Source: Azoarcus olearius
GTDB taxonomy: Bacteria > Pseudomonadota > Gammaproteobacteria > Burkholderiales > Rhodocyclaceae
Direction of reading: 5' to 3'
Assembly (NCBI RefSeq): GCF_001682385.1
Contig: NZ_CP016210.1
Span: forward strand, 3,286,001 to 3,350,000
DNA: 64,000 nucleotides
In this document: piece by piece, positions 46,995-55,990 of the stretch
How positions within the stretch are numbered: position 1 is the stretch's first letter
Layout: the number at the start of each line of letters is the position of its first letter
Notes under the pieces: model-generated
Seen by the model: only the letters and a program-made list of their open reading frames with translations
Database searches by the model: none
Told to the model about the DNA's origin: nothing
Program-made: the position numbers and the translations under genes

Positions 46995-48362
46995 CTAGCC
47001 GAGCAGCTTCACCGCCAGCCCCACCAGCGCGCACCCGCCGATCACGTGGATGACGTTGGCCTTGAAGCGGAACAGCGCCAGCGCCGCGCCGAGCGCGATC
47101 AGCGCCGAGGGCCAGTCGAAGGCGCCGCCGAAGCCCGCCGGCCACAGCACGTGGTAGCCGAAGAACAGCGCGAGGTTGACGATGACGCCGACCACCGCGG
47201 CGGTGATCGCGGTGAGCGGCGCGGTGAATTTGAGGTCGCCGTGGGTGGCCTCCACCAGCGGACCGCCGGCGAGGATGAACACGAAGGACGGCAGGAAGGT
47301 GAACCAGGTGACCAGCGCGGCCGCCGCGGCGCCGGCGAGAAAGGGTGCATCCGGCCCGAAGGCGGCCTGCACATAGCCGCCGATGAAACCGACGAAGGCG
47401 ACCACCATGATCAGCGGCCCCGGCGTGGTCTCGCCGAGCGCGAGGCCGTCGATCATCTGGGTCGGGGTCAGCCAGCCGTAGTGGCCGACCGCGCCCTGGT
47501 ACACATAGGGCAGCACCGCGTAGGCGCCACCGAAGGTGAGCAGCGCCGCCTTGGTGAAGAACCAGCCCATCTGGGTGAAGGTGTCGCCCCAGCCGAGCGT
47601 GGCGGTGAGCAACGCCATCGGCACCAGCCACAGCAAGGCGCCCACCACGGCCACCCGCGCGAGCCGCGACCAGCGGAAGCGTGCGTGTTCGGGCGTCGGC
47701 GTATCGTCGTCGATCAGCGCGGCGCCGTAGGACTTGTGCGCGCCGCCATGTCCGCCGCCAGCCTGGAAGCGCGCCGGCGCGATGCGTCCGCCGACGAAGC
47801 CGATCACCGCCGCGCCCAGCACGATCGCCGGGAAAGGCACCTGCAGCGCGAAGATCGCCACGAAGGCCGCCGCCGCGATGGCCCACAGCGCGCCGTTCTT
47901 CAGCGTGCGCGAGCCGATCCGGTGCGCGGCGTGCACCACGATCGCCGTGACCGCCGGCTTGATGCCGTAGAACAGCCCGGCCACCAGCGGCACGTTGCCG
48001 TAGGCGATGTAGATCCACGAGAGCGCGATCAGGATCAGCAATGAGGGCAGCACGAACAGCGCCCCGGCCACGATGCCGCCCCAGCTGCGGTGCAGCAGCC
48101 AGCCGAGATAGGTGGCCAGCTGCTGCGCCTCCGGCCCCGGCAGCACCATGCAGTAGTTGAGCGCATGCAGGAAGCGGCGTTCGCTGATCCAGCGCCGGCG
48201 CTCGACCAGCTCGGTGTGCATGATCGCGATCTGCCCGGCTGGGCCGCCGAAGCTGATGAAGCCGAGCTTGAGCCAGAACAGGAAAGCTTCCCAGCGGCTG
48301 ACCGCGGCGGGAGGCTGCGATGAAGCCAGTTCGTGGGCGGCGGGGGTGGCGATGTCGTTCAT
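46995..48362 (-). CDS. chrA: Chromate transporter ChrA, two-domain type
   Basis: This 455-residue membrane protein has two homologous CHR halves. The first begins FWLKLGFISFGGPAGQIAIMH and contains NYCMVLPGPEAQQLATYLGW; the second contains FFTKAALLTFGGAYAVLPYV and LGETTPGPLIMVVAFVGFIGG. This is the long-chain ChrA that expels chromate. It follows chrB directly. ATG at 48374 would overlap the end of chrB; 48362 was preferred because it lies just beyond the chrB stop. Confidence 0.93.
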   Translation of the reverse strand: MNDIATPAAHELASSQPPAAVSRWEAFLFWLKLGFISFGGPAGQIAIMHTELVERRRWISERRFLHALNYCMVLPGPEAQQLATYLGWLLHRSWGGIVAGALFVLPSLLILIALSWIYIAYGNVPLVAGLFYGIKPAVTAIVVHAAHRIGSRTLKNGALWAIAAAAFVAIFALQVPFPAIVLGAAVIGFVGGRIAPARFQAGGGHGGAHKSYGAALIDDDTPTPEHARFRWSRLARVAVVGALLWLVPMALLTATLGWGDTFTQMGWFFTKAALLTFGGAYAVLPYVYQGAVGHYGWLTPTQMIDGLALGETTPGPLIMVVAFVGFIGGYVQAAFGPDAPFLAGAAAAALVTWFTFLPSFVFILAGGPLVEATHGDLKFTAPLTAITAAVVGVIVNLALFFGYHVLWPAGFGGAFDWPSALIALGAALALFRFKANVIHVIGGCALVGLAVKLLG

Positions 48363-48363
48363 C

Positions 48364-49284
48364 TCAGCTTGCATCCGATTGGAAAGCCGCCGCCAGACCG
48401 TCGAACACGGTGGCGGCGGCGGCACACAGCGCAGTGTCGTCCTCGACGGTTGCACGCAATCCGGCCAGCACGCGCTCGACACCGCTCGCCTCCGGCGGCT
48501 GCACGCCGCCGACGTCGAGGAAATGCACCAGCGCGCCCAGCCGCAGCAGCGCCGGCGTTTCGAGCCCGAAGCTGGCGAGCAGGGTTTCGAAACTGACGCG
48601 CGCGCCGACATGGCTGAAGTCGGCACCGTCGAAGTCGAAACCGAGCGCCTCCGGCGGGCAGTCGGCGGGATCGTCCAGCCATAACAGGCAGGCATCGGGG
48701 TCGATGTGGCGGCGGATCAGCCACGCGCAGGCGAGGCGATCCACCCACGGGCGGGCGCGCGTGGCCCAGACGCGGCCGCGGTAGTCGGCGAGCGGAAGGC
48801 GGGGAATGGTGCCGGAGGCAGCCTGCGGTTCGCCGGGAGACTGCAGCCGCCGCAGTTCGGCATCGAGTTCGGCGAGCGCGGCTTCCGCCTGGCGGCGGGC
48901 CTCGCCGGGGAAGAAGTCGATCGCGGCGAGCTGATCGAACCGCTTGCGCAGCTTGCGCAACTGGCGGGCGCCGTCGGCGGCCGTGGCAAGCGCCGCGTGG
49001 CAGGCGGCGATCTCGCCGAGCAGCGCGCCGTACTCGGCGCTGCGATCGAACAGCGGGATGAAATCGCCGTCGCCTTCGCTGCTCAGCAAATGGGCGGAAC
49101 CGCCCTGCTCGCGCACCTCGTCGGCGATCCGCGCCAGCGTCTCGCGGGTGGCATCGCGCTGCGGCAGCAGATACACGCCGTCGCGCAGCACCGCCGCGCC
49201 GCAGGCGCGCAACGCGCGCCAGGCCCGCATGCGGGCGTTGGCGTTGTCCGAAGGCAGGGAGAGGATCAGCGTGAGCCAAATCAT
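48364..49284 (-). CDS. chrB: Chromate resistance protein ChrB
   Basis: This 306-residue protein has the ChrB N-terminal domain (WLTLILSLPSDNANARMRAWRALRA in two runs) with VYLLPQRD, and the C-terminal chromate-resistance domain with RVWATRARPWVDRLACAWLI and FVxHxG-like FSHVGARVSFETLL. ChrB is the chromate-responsive regulator of chrBA in related bacteria. The start codon lies at the edge of an inverted-repeat operator, with no Shine-Dalgarno sequence, so the mRNA may have a very short leader. Confidence 0.9.
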   Translation of the reverse strand: MIWLTLILSLPSDNANARMRAWRALRACGAAVLRDGVYLLPQRDATRETLARIADEVREQGGSAHLLSSEGDGDFIPLFDRSAEYGALLGEIAACHAALATAADGARQLRKLRKRFDQLAAIDFFPGEARRQAEAALAELDAELRRLQSPGEPQAASGTIPRLPLADYRGRVWATRARPWVDRLACAWLIRRHIDPDACLLWLDDPADCPPEALGFDFDGADFSHVGARVSFETLLASFGLETPALLRLGALVHFLDVGGVQPPEASGVERVLAGLRATVEDDTALCAAAATVFDGLAAAFQSDAS

Positions 49285-49323
49285 GTGTAGAGATTAGTGC
49301 ATTAATGCAACAAGCTCTACACA
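49284..49323. promoter_or_regulatory. Composite operator upstream of chrB
   Basis: An outer 9-bp perfect inverted repeat TGTGTAGAG / CTCTACACA (49284-49292 and 49315-49323) encloses a perfect 12-bp palindrome TGCATTAATGCA (49298-49309). It touches the chrB start codon, so binding would block transcription of chrBA. ChrB itself is the likely ligand. Confidence 0.75.
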
Positions 49324-49388
49324 CATATTCTGCTATTGAAACGGGGGCCAGGATGCCCGGCGTGTCTTCACGCCGGCTGGCCCCCAAC

Positions 49389-50075
49389 TCACGGCAGATC
49401 GAACAGCAGCGCCTCCGCCCCGGCCGCGCCGCTCAGCTGCAGCTCAGCCTCTGCGGTGATGGTGGCGCCATCGCCGGCCGCGAGCGCGATTCCATTCACC
49501 GTGACCTCGCCGCGCGCCACCTGCAGGTAGTAGCTGCGCCCGGCCACTGGCGCGAAGCCGAGCGGCGCGCCGTCGAAGCGGGCCAGCCACACCCGGGCGT
49601 CCTGGTGGATGCGCAGCGAACCGCCCTGCCCGTCCGGCGACACCACGAGTTGCAGCCCGCGCAGCGCGGAGATGTCGTGCTGCTCGTAGCGCGGCGTTAC
49701 GCCGCGGGTGTCGGGCTGGATCCAGATCTGCAGGAAGTGCAGGCCGTCGCTGGCCGACGGGTTGTATTCGCTATGCACGATGCCGGTGCCTGCGCTCATC
49801 ACCTGCAGTTCGCCCGCCTTCAGCCGGCTGTGCGAGCCGAGGCTGTCCTTGTGCTCGATGGTGCCTTCGAGCACGTAGCTGATGATTTCCATGTCGCGGT
49901 GCGGGTGGGCGGAAAAGCCGGCGCCCGGTTCGACGCGGTCGTCGTTGATCACCCGCAGCGCGGAGACGCCCATGTGCTGCGGATCGTGGTAGCTGCCGAA
50001 GGAAAAGGTGTGGCGGCTGTCGAGCCAGCCGAAATGGGCGTGGCCACGGCTGGCGGCGGGACGGACCTGGATCAT
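49389..50075 (-). CDS. Pirin-family cupin protein (YhhW/quercetinase-like)
   Basis: This 228-residue bicupin has the pirin signature with metal ligands H57, H59, H101 and E103 (AHPHRDMEIISYVLEG and GTGIVHSEYN). Bacterial pirins of this type bind Fe or other divalent metals and some have quercetinase activity. The next gene upstream on the strand is doxX, and the pair is divergent from a LysR regulator, a common arrangement in which the regulator controls the pair. Confidence 0.92.
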   Translation of the reverse strand: MIQVRPAASRGHAHFGWLDSRHTFSFGSYHDPQHMGVSALRVINDDRVEPGAGFSAHPHRDMEIISYVLEGTIEHKDSLGSHSRLKAGELQVMSAGTGIVHSEYNPSASDGLHFLQIWIQPDTRGVTPRYEQHDISALRGLQLVVSPDGQGGSLRIHQDARVWLARFDGAPLGFAPVAGRSYYLQVARGEVTVNGIALAAGDGATITAEAELQLSGAAGAEALLFDLP

Positions 50076-50137
50076 CGCAATCTCCTGATAAGGCTGGCCG
50101 CGGGGCGGCATTGCCCCGCGGCGAATGTCGGTGGGGG

Positions 50138-50632
50138 TCAGGCGTGGCGGACCGTGGCGGCGTGCGCGGCACCCTGCCGGCCGCCGGTCGCGGTCGCCGC
50201 GGCAATCGCGCGGTCTGCCGAGAGGCTGCCGGCCCCGCTGATCGCGAGCGACACCGTGGCGGCGAGCAGCGCGAGGCCGAATTCGTAGCCGTTGTTGCTC
50301 ATGAACAGGCCGTTGCCGATATGAACGCTGAGGATCGCGACCACCATCGTTCCCGCCAGCGCCAGCGCCGCGGGCCGCGCCAGCAGGCCGAGCACCAGCG
50401 CGAGGCCGCCGAAGAACTCCGCCGAGCCGGCGAGCAGCGCCATCAGGTAGCCCGGGCCGAGGCCGATCGAGGCCATCCACTGACCGGTGCCTTCCAGCCC
50501 GTAGCCGCCGAACCAGCCGAACAGCTTTTGCGCGCCGTGCGCCATGAAGATGATGCCCACGGGCACCCGCAGCGCGAGCGCGGCCAGGCCGGCGTGGGTG
50601 GCGGTAAGGCGGTGGATGAGTTGGGTACGCAT
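50138..50632 (-). CDS. DoxX-family membrane protein
   Basis: This 164-residue protein has four membrane helices and the DoxX start VPVGIIFMAHGAQKLFGWFG with a GYLMALLAGSAEFFGGLAL segment. Family members are linked with sulfur or quinone redox reactions and often accompany pirins. It is the first gene of the pirin pair, opposite the LysR gene. Its C-terminus (AAATATGGRQGAAHAATVRHA) is polar and poorly conserved by nature. Confidence 0.88.
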   Translation of the reverse strand: MRTQLIHRLTATHAGLAALALRVPVGIIFMAHGAQKLFGWFGGYGLEGTGQWMASIGLGPGYLMALLAGSAEFFGGLALVLGLLARPAALALAGTMVVAILSVHIGNGLFMSNNGYEFGLALLAATVSLAISGAGSLSADRAIAAATATGGRQGAAHAATVRHA

Positions 50633-50736
50633 TGTCTTTCTCCTGGGGTTCGGGTTTTTTGATCAGTCTCGGTGACTGGTGAGCGAATGATAGGTAGCGG
50701 CATCCGAAAAAAATAACGGACAATATCGACCATTCA

Positions 50737-50753
50737 GTTCAAACCGTTTGAAC
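50737..50753. promoter_or_regulatory. Palindrome at the lysR start
   Basis: GTTCAAAC-C-GTTTGAAC is a perfect 8-1-8 inverted repeat ending one base before the lysR ATG, in the 122-base divergent region. It is a plausible regulator-binding site, which would also control the lysR gene itself. Confidence 0.65.
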
Positions 50754-50754
50754 A

Positions 50755-51675
50755 ATGGCCTCACCGATCACCCTCGATGCCCTGCGCGTGCTCGACGCCA
50801 TCTACCGCAAGCAGAGCTTTGCCGCCGCGGCCGAAGCCTTGTTCCGCGTGCCTTCCGCGCTGTCCTACACGGTGAGCAAGCTGGAGGAAGACCTGGGCGT
50901 GCAGTTGTTCGACCGCAGCAAGCGCCGCGCGGTGCTGACGCCCGCGGGCCGGCTGGTACTGGAACAGGGCCGCCACATCCTCACCGCCACCGAGGAACTC
51001 ACACGGCTGGTGCAGGCGGTGGGCGACGGCTGGGAGGTGGAGCTGCGCATCGCGGTGGACAGCGTGCTCAACTTCGCGCCGATCTACGCGCTGGTCGCGG
51101 AGTTCCAGACGCTGCAGCACCGCACCGAGCTGCTGCTGAGCGAGGAAGTGCTGGGCGGCAGCTGGGACGCGCTCAACACCGGGCGCTGCGATCTCGTCAT
51201 CGGCGCCGCCGGCGAGGCGATTGCGGGCGGCATCGCCACGCGCGCGCTCGGCGAGGTGGAATTCGTCTTCGCGGTGGCCGCGGGGCATCCGCTGTGCGCG
51301 CTGGCGCAGCCGCTTGCGACCGAGGCGCTGCTCGACTTTCCCACCGTGGTGGTGGCCGACAGCTCGCGCTACCTGCCGGCGCGCTCCACCGGCCTGCTGG
51401 ACGGCCGCAGCCGCGTGGTGGTGCCGTCGATCGCCCGCAAGATCGAAGCCCAATGCCTTGGCCTCGGGGTGGGCTATCTGCCGCGCCACCGCATCGGCGC
51501 CGAGCTGGCGGCCGGCACGCTGTGCGAACTCAGCCTGGAAAAGGCCCATCCGCCGCAAGCGCTGTCGGTCGCCTGGCGCAGCGCCGCGCGCGGCAAGGCG
51601 CTGCGCTGGTTCCTCGACCGTCTGGCCGCGCTCCGCTTCGACAGCCGCGCCGGCCTGGTGCCGGTTTCGGGCTGA
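50755..51675 (+). CDS. LysR-family transcriptional regulator
   Basis: This 306-residue regulator has the winged helix at the N-terminus ([20 protein letters not shown] and [21 protein letters not shown]) and a two-lobe effector domain. The [21 protein letters not shown] wing is typical. Next to it, divergently, are doxX and pirin genes, its likely targets. Ligand unknown. The wrbA gene follows after 116 bases and could also be under its control. Confidence 0.92.
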   Translation: MASPITLDALRVLDAIYRKQSFAAAAEALFRVPSALSYTVSKLEEDLGVQLFDRSKRRAVLTPAGRLVLEQGRHILTATEELTRLVQAVGDGWEVELRIAVDSVLNFAPIYALVAEFQTLQHRTELLLSEEVLGGSWDALNTGRCDLVIGAAGEAIAGGIATRALGEVEFVFAVAAGHPLCALAQPLATEALLDFPTVVVADSSRYLPARSTGLLDGRSRVVVPSIARKIEAQCLGLGVGYLPRHRIGAELAAGTLCELSLEKAHPPQALSVAWRSAARGKALRWFLDRLAALRFDSRAGLVPVSG

Positions 51676-51791
51676 AATACGCCGCGTGTCGCGGTCCGTC
51701 GCGGTGGTCTAGGCTGAAGCCACGCCGGTGCCGCCCGCGCGCACCGCAGCGCACCGGCCTTCGTCCCTTACCCACTCGTGGAGGAAACGAC

Positions 51792-52391
51792 ATGGCCAAG
51801 GTGCTGGTTCTCTACTACTCGTCCTACGGACACATCGAAAAGATGGCCGAAGCGGTCGCCGCAGGCGCGCGCGACGCCGGCGCGGAAGTGACGATCAAGC
51901 GCGTGCCGGAACTGGTACCCGAGGAGGTGGCGCGCAAGTCCGGCATGAAGCTCGACCAGCCGGCGCCGGTCGCCACCGTGGGCGAGCTGCCGGACTACGA
52001 TGCGATCATCTTCGGCACCCCCACCCGCTTCGGCAACATGGCCTCGCAGATGCGCAACTTCCTCGACCAGACCGGCGGCCTGTGGATGAGCGGCAAGCTC
52101 GTCGGCAAGGTCGGCAGCGTCTTCGCCAGCACCGCCACCCAGCACGGCGGGCAGGAGACCACCATCACCAGCTTCCACACCACGCTGCTGCACCACGGCA
52201 TGGTGATCGTCGGCCTGCCGTATACCGAAGCGCGGCAGATGAACATGGACGAGATCACCGGCGGCAGCCCGTACGGCGCCACCACCCTCGCCAAGGGCGA
52301 CGGCACGCGCCAGCCGAGCGAAAACGAACTGGCGATGGCCCGCTTCCAGGGCGGGCATGTGGCGAAGATCGCGGCGAAGCTGGCGGGGTGA
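51792..52391 (+). CDS. wrbA: NAD(P)H:quinone oxidoreductase WrbA
   Basis: This 199-residue flavodoxin-fold protein reduces quinones by two electrons. The FMN loop [17 protein letters not shown] (residues 6-22), the [22 protein letters not shown] loop (in parts near 75-96) and [14 protein letters not shown] are diagnostic of WrbA. Length is typical. GAGGAAAC lies ahead of the ATG. Quinone protection fits the pirin/DoxX neighbourhood. Confidence 0.95.
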   Translation: MAKVLVLYYSSYGHIEKMAEAVAAGARDAGAEVTIKRVPELVPEEVARKSGMKLDQPAPVATVGELPDYDAIIFGTPTRFGNMASQMRNFLDQTGGLWMSGKLVGKVGSVFASTATQHGGQETTITSFHTTLLHHGMVIVGLPYTEARQMNMDEITGGSPYGATTLAKGDGTRQPSENELAMARFQGGHVAKIAAKLAG

Positions 52392-52444
52392 AGGGACGAG
52401 AGCGATTCCTGAAGCAAGGATGCTTCGGAAACCGAAGGGTTGGT

Positions 52445-52860
52445 CCCTCCCCCTTCAAGGGGGAGGTCAGGAGGGGGATGGGGTTGAAGCACGCGAGGCG
52501 CCTGACCCCATCCCCACCCCAACCCGGGAGCCTCCGCTTCGCTTCGTCGTTCAGCAGGCGGCAAGCAGTGCTTGCCGAAACCCCTGCTTCACCCCCTTGA
52601 AGGGGAGGGAGCAAAAGCGAGGCAGCCCGGGCGGCCTCAGCCCTTCGAGAGGCGGAGCGGCGAGACCGCTTGGGAGGACGTGTTTTGTCCCTCCCCCTTC
52701 AAGGGGGAGGCTAGGAGGGGGATGGGGTTGAAGCACGCACGGCGCTGACCCCATCCCCACCCCAACCCGGGAGCCTCCGCTTCGCTTCGTCGCTTTTTGG
52801 CGGCGCAGAGCGATGCTCTGCGAAACCCCGCCTGCGCCCCCTTCAAGGGGGAGGGAGCAA
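52445..52860. repeat. Tandem pair of long palindromic repeats
   Basis: Two near-identical blocks of about 90 bases (52459-52546 and 52706-52793) each follow a core CTCCCCCTTCAAGGGGGAG and carry GGAGGGGGATGGGGTTGAAG, ACCCCATCCCCACCCCAACC and CCTCCGCTTCGCTTCGTCG. Each block ends in a TGAAGGGGAGGGAGCAA or CAAGGGGGAGGGAGCAA tail (52597-52613 and 52844-52860). They belong to the family found beside and inside cusA. No gene occurs in this 506-base gap (52392-52897). Confidence 0.9.
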
Positions 52861-52897
52861 GTCAGTATCTCGCAACGAGTCCGAGCCTACCCGACCC

Positions 52898-53755
52898 TCA
52901 CTCCAGATAGTGCCCCACCCCCACCAGCACGCCGCCTTCGCGCTTCACGTAGCTGCGCTTCTTCTCCACGGCGTTGGTCACCGGGTTGCGCCACACGTAG
53001 TCCACCGTGGCGCTGCCGCGCGCCTTGGACTTGGTGATCATGTCGGACACGATGGCGTGGCCTTCGGCGTCGGTGAGGCTCTTGGCGTCGGAGCCGGCGA
53101 GTTGGGGGTTCATGCCCATCGCCTCGAAGCGGCCGCTGGCGAGATCGACCATGAACACGTAGAGATCGTCATGCACGAACTTGCCGCCCCGGTCGTTGAA
53201 GGCGGTGGCGGCCTTGGTGTGGCCTTCGTCGCGCACCAGTTTGACCGCTTCGTCGAGCATGCGGCGGGCATCATCGGCGGTGGAGCGCGGCACGGAGTAA
53301 CCCACGCCGACCACGTAATCGCCCACCTTGCGCACGTAGCTCACCTTGGGTTCGACCTTGTTGGTGGCGCGGTTCAGCCAGACATAGCGCACGCTGCCTT
53401 CGGGCGCGCTCTTGACGCTGTCGATCATCTCGCGGAACAGCGGTTTGCCCGCGGCATCCACGGTGTCGATCACGTTCAGCCCCACCAGCGATTCCGGCGC
53501 GGCGCCGCTGGCGTGGTAGGTGCCCTTGTCGTCGAGCGCGAACACGTACAGGTCCTTGCGCACGAACTGGCCCTTCTGGTTGTTGAACGCGGCGAACGCG
53601 CGCTCGGGGCCATTGGCTTCCATGTACTTCACCGCCTGGTCGAACAGCGCGCGGGCCTCGCGCGGGGTGCTGCGGTCGGCGGCGGCGGCGTTCAGCGCCA
53701 GGCCGGCGGTACACAGCGCAGCGAGGAGCATGCGGTAGCGGATCGTGTGACTCAT
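52898..53755 (-). CDS. Exported protein with two tandem Cache domains
   Basis: This 285-residue protein has a signal peptide (residues 1-28) and two similar halves of about 120 residues. Both carry the Cache pattern: FAAFNNQKGQFVRKDLYVFALD with a later SVRYVWLNRATNKVEPKVSY in the first, and TAFNDRGGKFVHDDLYVFMV with TVDYVWRNPVTNAVEKKRSY in the second. There is no membrane anchor, kinase or chemotaxis domain, so this is a soluble periplasmic sensor or binding protein. It follows a two-component system on the same strand and may provide ligand input to it. GGAGA spaced 10 bases supports this start. Confidence 0.82.
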   Translation of the reverse strand: MSHTIRYRMLLAALCTAGLALNAAAADRSTPREARALFDQAVKYMEANGPERAFAAFNNQKGQFVRKDLYVFALDDKGTYHASGAAPESLVGLNVIDTVDAAGKPLFREMIDSVKSAPEGSVRYVWLNRATNKVEPKVSYVRKVGDYVVGVGYSVPRSTADDARRMLDEAVKLVRDEGHTKAATAFNDRGGKFVHDDLYVFMVDLASGRFEAMGMNPQLAGSDAKSLTDAEGHAIVSDMITKSKARGSATVDYVWRNPVTNAVEKKRSYVKREGGVLVGVGHYLE

Positions 53756-53812
53756 TTTTCTCATCTCCAGCGTTACGGATCGGAACAGCAACACGCGCGC
53801 ATTCGGGTCGCC

Positions 53813-54460
53813 TCAGCACATGGCTTCGGCCCCCAGGTCTACCAGGCCGTGGCGCGCAGCCAGCCTGAGCAATTTGAAATCGTTGTCGGCATCCAGCTTC
53901 TGCCGGATCGCCGAGAGGTGGTTGAGCACCGTCTTCTGGCTGAGGTGCATGCGGTCGGCGATGCAGGCGGCGGGTTCGCCGCTGGCGGCCATGCGCAGCA
54001 CCTCGAATTCGCGCGGGGTCAGCCGCGTCAGCAGTTGTTCGCCGTCGAGCGCGGCGCCGGCCAGCGCCTGCGCAATCTCCGCCGACAGCACGCGCCGGCC
54101 CGCCGCCACCGCGCGGATCGCGTCCAGCATCTCGTCCGGTTCGCTGTTCTTGGTGAGATAGCCGAGCGCGCCGGCGCGCATCGCCTGGGTGGCGTAGCCC
54201 GGGCTGTCGTGCATCGACAGCACCAGCACGCGCAGGCCGGGGTCGCGCGCCAGCATGCGGCGGATGGCCTCGATGCCGCTGGCGCCCCGCAGGCTGAGAT
54301 CCACCACCGCGACGTCGATGCCGCCGCCCACCACGCACGCATAGGCCTCGTCGGCGGTGGCGGCCTCGGCCACCACCTGCAGGCCGGGCTCGGCGTCGAT
54401 CAGGCGGCGGTAACCGGTACGCACCACGGCATGGTCGTCGAGCAGCAGGATGCGGATCAT
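53813..54460 (-). CDS. NarL/FixJ-family response regulator
   Basis: This 215-residue regulator has a receiver with acidic LLLDDHAVVR, phospho-acceptor Asp in VAVVDLSLRG and Lys in YLTKNSEP, then a LuxR-type helix-turn-helix (LTPREFEVLRMAASGEPA, MHLSQKTVLNHLSAIRQKL). It resembles ExaE/ErbR regulators of quinoprotein ethanol oxidation in Pseudomonas, which fits the adjacent alcohol dehydrogenase. It overlaps the kinase stop by four bases. Confidence 0.9.
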   Translation of the reverse strand: MIRILLLDDHAVVRTGYRRLIDAEPGLQVVAEAATADEAYACVVGGGIDVAVVDLSLRGASGIEAIRRMLARDPGLRVLVLSMHDSPGYATQAMRAGALGYLTKNSEPDEMLDAIRAVAAGRRVLSAEIAQALAGAALDGEQLLTRLTPREFEVLRMAASGEPAACIADRMHLSQKTVLNHLSAIRQKLDADNDFKLLRLAARHGLVDLGAEAMC

Positions 54461-55803
54461 CGCGGGGCCTCCTTCCCGTTCATCGTAGTCAGGCGCAGCA
54501 GGGTCACCAATCCGCCGCCGGGGCGGTCTTCCAGGCGGAACTCGCCGCCCGCCATTGCGGCGCGTTCGCGCATGCCGAGCAGACCGCCGCCGGCGCGCCG
54601 CATCACCTCGGCGGCGCGGCCGCAGCCGTCGTCGGCCACCCTTAGCAGCAGTCCATTGCCATCGGCGGCGAGCGCGATGTCCACCCGGCTGGCGGCGGCA
54701 TGGCGCAGCACGTTGGTGAGCGCCTCCTGCACGGTACGGTAGAGCGCGAGGCCCGCTTCCGCCGACAGCGCCGGCAGCCGCGCCGGCAGCGCCACCTCCA
54801 GCGCGACGCCGGGCAGGCGCTGGTGCCAGCCGGCGATGAGTTCGCGCAGCGCATCGAGCATGCCCAGCCCCTCCAGGCCGTGCGGCCGCAGCTGGCGCAG
54901 CAGGCCGCGAACCTGGGCCGACATGCGCCCCGATTCGCCGCGGATGTCGCGCGCGCATTCGGCGAGCTGCGCCGGCTCGGCGGCGGCGGCATGGCGTTCG
55001 ACAAAGGCGGCGGCGGCGCCGATGGCGGTGAGCGACTGGCCGAACTCGTCGTGCAGTTCGCGCGCGAGTTCGCGCCGCTCGGTTTCCTGCACCTCCATCA
55101 GGCAGCGGCCGAGCCGGCGTTCTGCCGCGCGCGACTGCGCGAGGCTGTCGGCCAGCCGTTCGATGGCGCCGGCGATGCGGCGGAACTCCTTGAGCTGGAA
55201 GGACGGCAGCGCGGTCTGCGTGTCACCGCGGGCAAGCCGGGCGAGGCTGTCCTCCAGCGCGCGCACCGGGCGCAGCGCGCGGTCGGCGGCATGCCACGCG
55301 GCCAGCACGGTGCCGGCGGCGAACAGCAGCAGCAGGCCGAGCAGGCGGGCGGCATCGCGCAGGATCTCGCGCAGTTCGGACAAGGGTTCGGCCCGGATCA
55401 GCAGCGCGGCGCCGTCGCCGCCGGCCAGCTCGATGCGGCGCACTGCGGCGTCCGCCTGCGAGGGCAGCAGCCAGCCGAACAGCGCCAGCAGCACCGCGTC
55501 GGCACCGCTGGTCGGCGCCGGCACAGGGGGCTGCGCCGGCGACTGCTCCAAAACTGAACGATCGAGCGTCACCTGCACATGGCGCAGTTCGCCCGCGGCG
55601 ATCAGTCCGGCGATCGATTCCGCCGGCTGGGTCTGCCCGATCGCCAGCATCAGGTCGGCCAGACGCGCCGAGGCCGCCATCTCCTCCGCCACGTCCTGCC
55701 TGAGATTGAGCCCCACCACCAGGCAGGCTCCCGCCAGCAGCGCCAGGGCAAAGCCCGACAGCCGCACGACCAAGCGCACCCGCAGATCCACGCCAGCCTC
55801 CAT
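54457..55803 (-). CDS. Sensor histidine kinase, HisKA_3 type
   Basis: This 448-residue kinase has a membrane helix near residues 11-33, a periplasmic loop of about 130 residues, a second helix near 168-190, a HAMP region, the dimerisation/phosphorylation motif ERRELARELHDEFGQSLTAI with His in the ELHDE box, and an ATPase domain with DDGCGRA and GGGLLGMRERA. It is the partner of the NarL-type regulator. The start is uncertain: ATG at 55848 or 55857 is possible, the latter just after the palindrome. It is divergent from the calcium-type alcohol dehydrogenase. Confidence 0.88.
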   Translation of the reverse strand: MEAGVDLRVRLVVRLSGFALALLAGACLVVGLNLRQDVAEEMAASARLADLMLAIGQTQPAESIAGLIAAGELRHVQVTLDRSVLEQSPAQPPVPAPTSGADAVLLALFGWLLPSQADAAVRRIELAGGDGAALLIRAEPLSELREILRDAARLLGLLLLFAAGTVLAAWHAADRALRPVRALEDSLARLARGDTQTALPSFQLKEFRRIAGAIERLADSLAQSRAAERRLGRCLMEVQETERRELARELHDEFGQSLTAIGAAAAFVERHAAAAEPAQLAECARDIRGESGRMSAQVRGLLRQLRPHGLEGLGMLDALRELIAGWHQRLPGVALEVALPARLPALSAEAGLALYRTVQEALTNVLRHAAASRVDIALAADGNGLLLRVADDGCGRAAEVMRRAGGGLLGMRERAAMAGGEFRLEDRPGGGLVTLLRLTTMNGKEAPR

Positions 55804-55857
55804 CGTTTTCGGTCTTGTTTGCCCTTCATTACGCAAGGCACGTGCCATTACCCGCAT

Positions 55858-55872
55858 CGGGAAATTTTCCCG
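55858..55872. promoter_or_regulatory. Palindrome between the kinase and alcohol dehydrogenase genes
   Basis: CGGGAAA-T-TTTCCCG is a perfect 7-1-7 inverted repeat in the 187-base divergent region, 118 bases upstream of the dehydrogenase gene. No -24/-12 promoter was found in this region, so control may differ from the sigma-54 genes. Confidence 0.55.
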
Positions 55873-55990
55873 GTTTTGCGGTTCCGCGCTCCCGCGACCG
55901 CCGCCGCCGCCGGCCGACATACTGCGGCCGCCATCCGGAGCCGGGCCCACCCGCCTCCGATGCCCATCACACAGGAGGCAAGGAGCCACA

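Noticed and set aside
55858..55990. Sigma-54 promoter before the calcium-type dehydrogenase
   Set aside because: No GG-N10-GC arrangement with flanking consensus bases was found in the divergent region.
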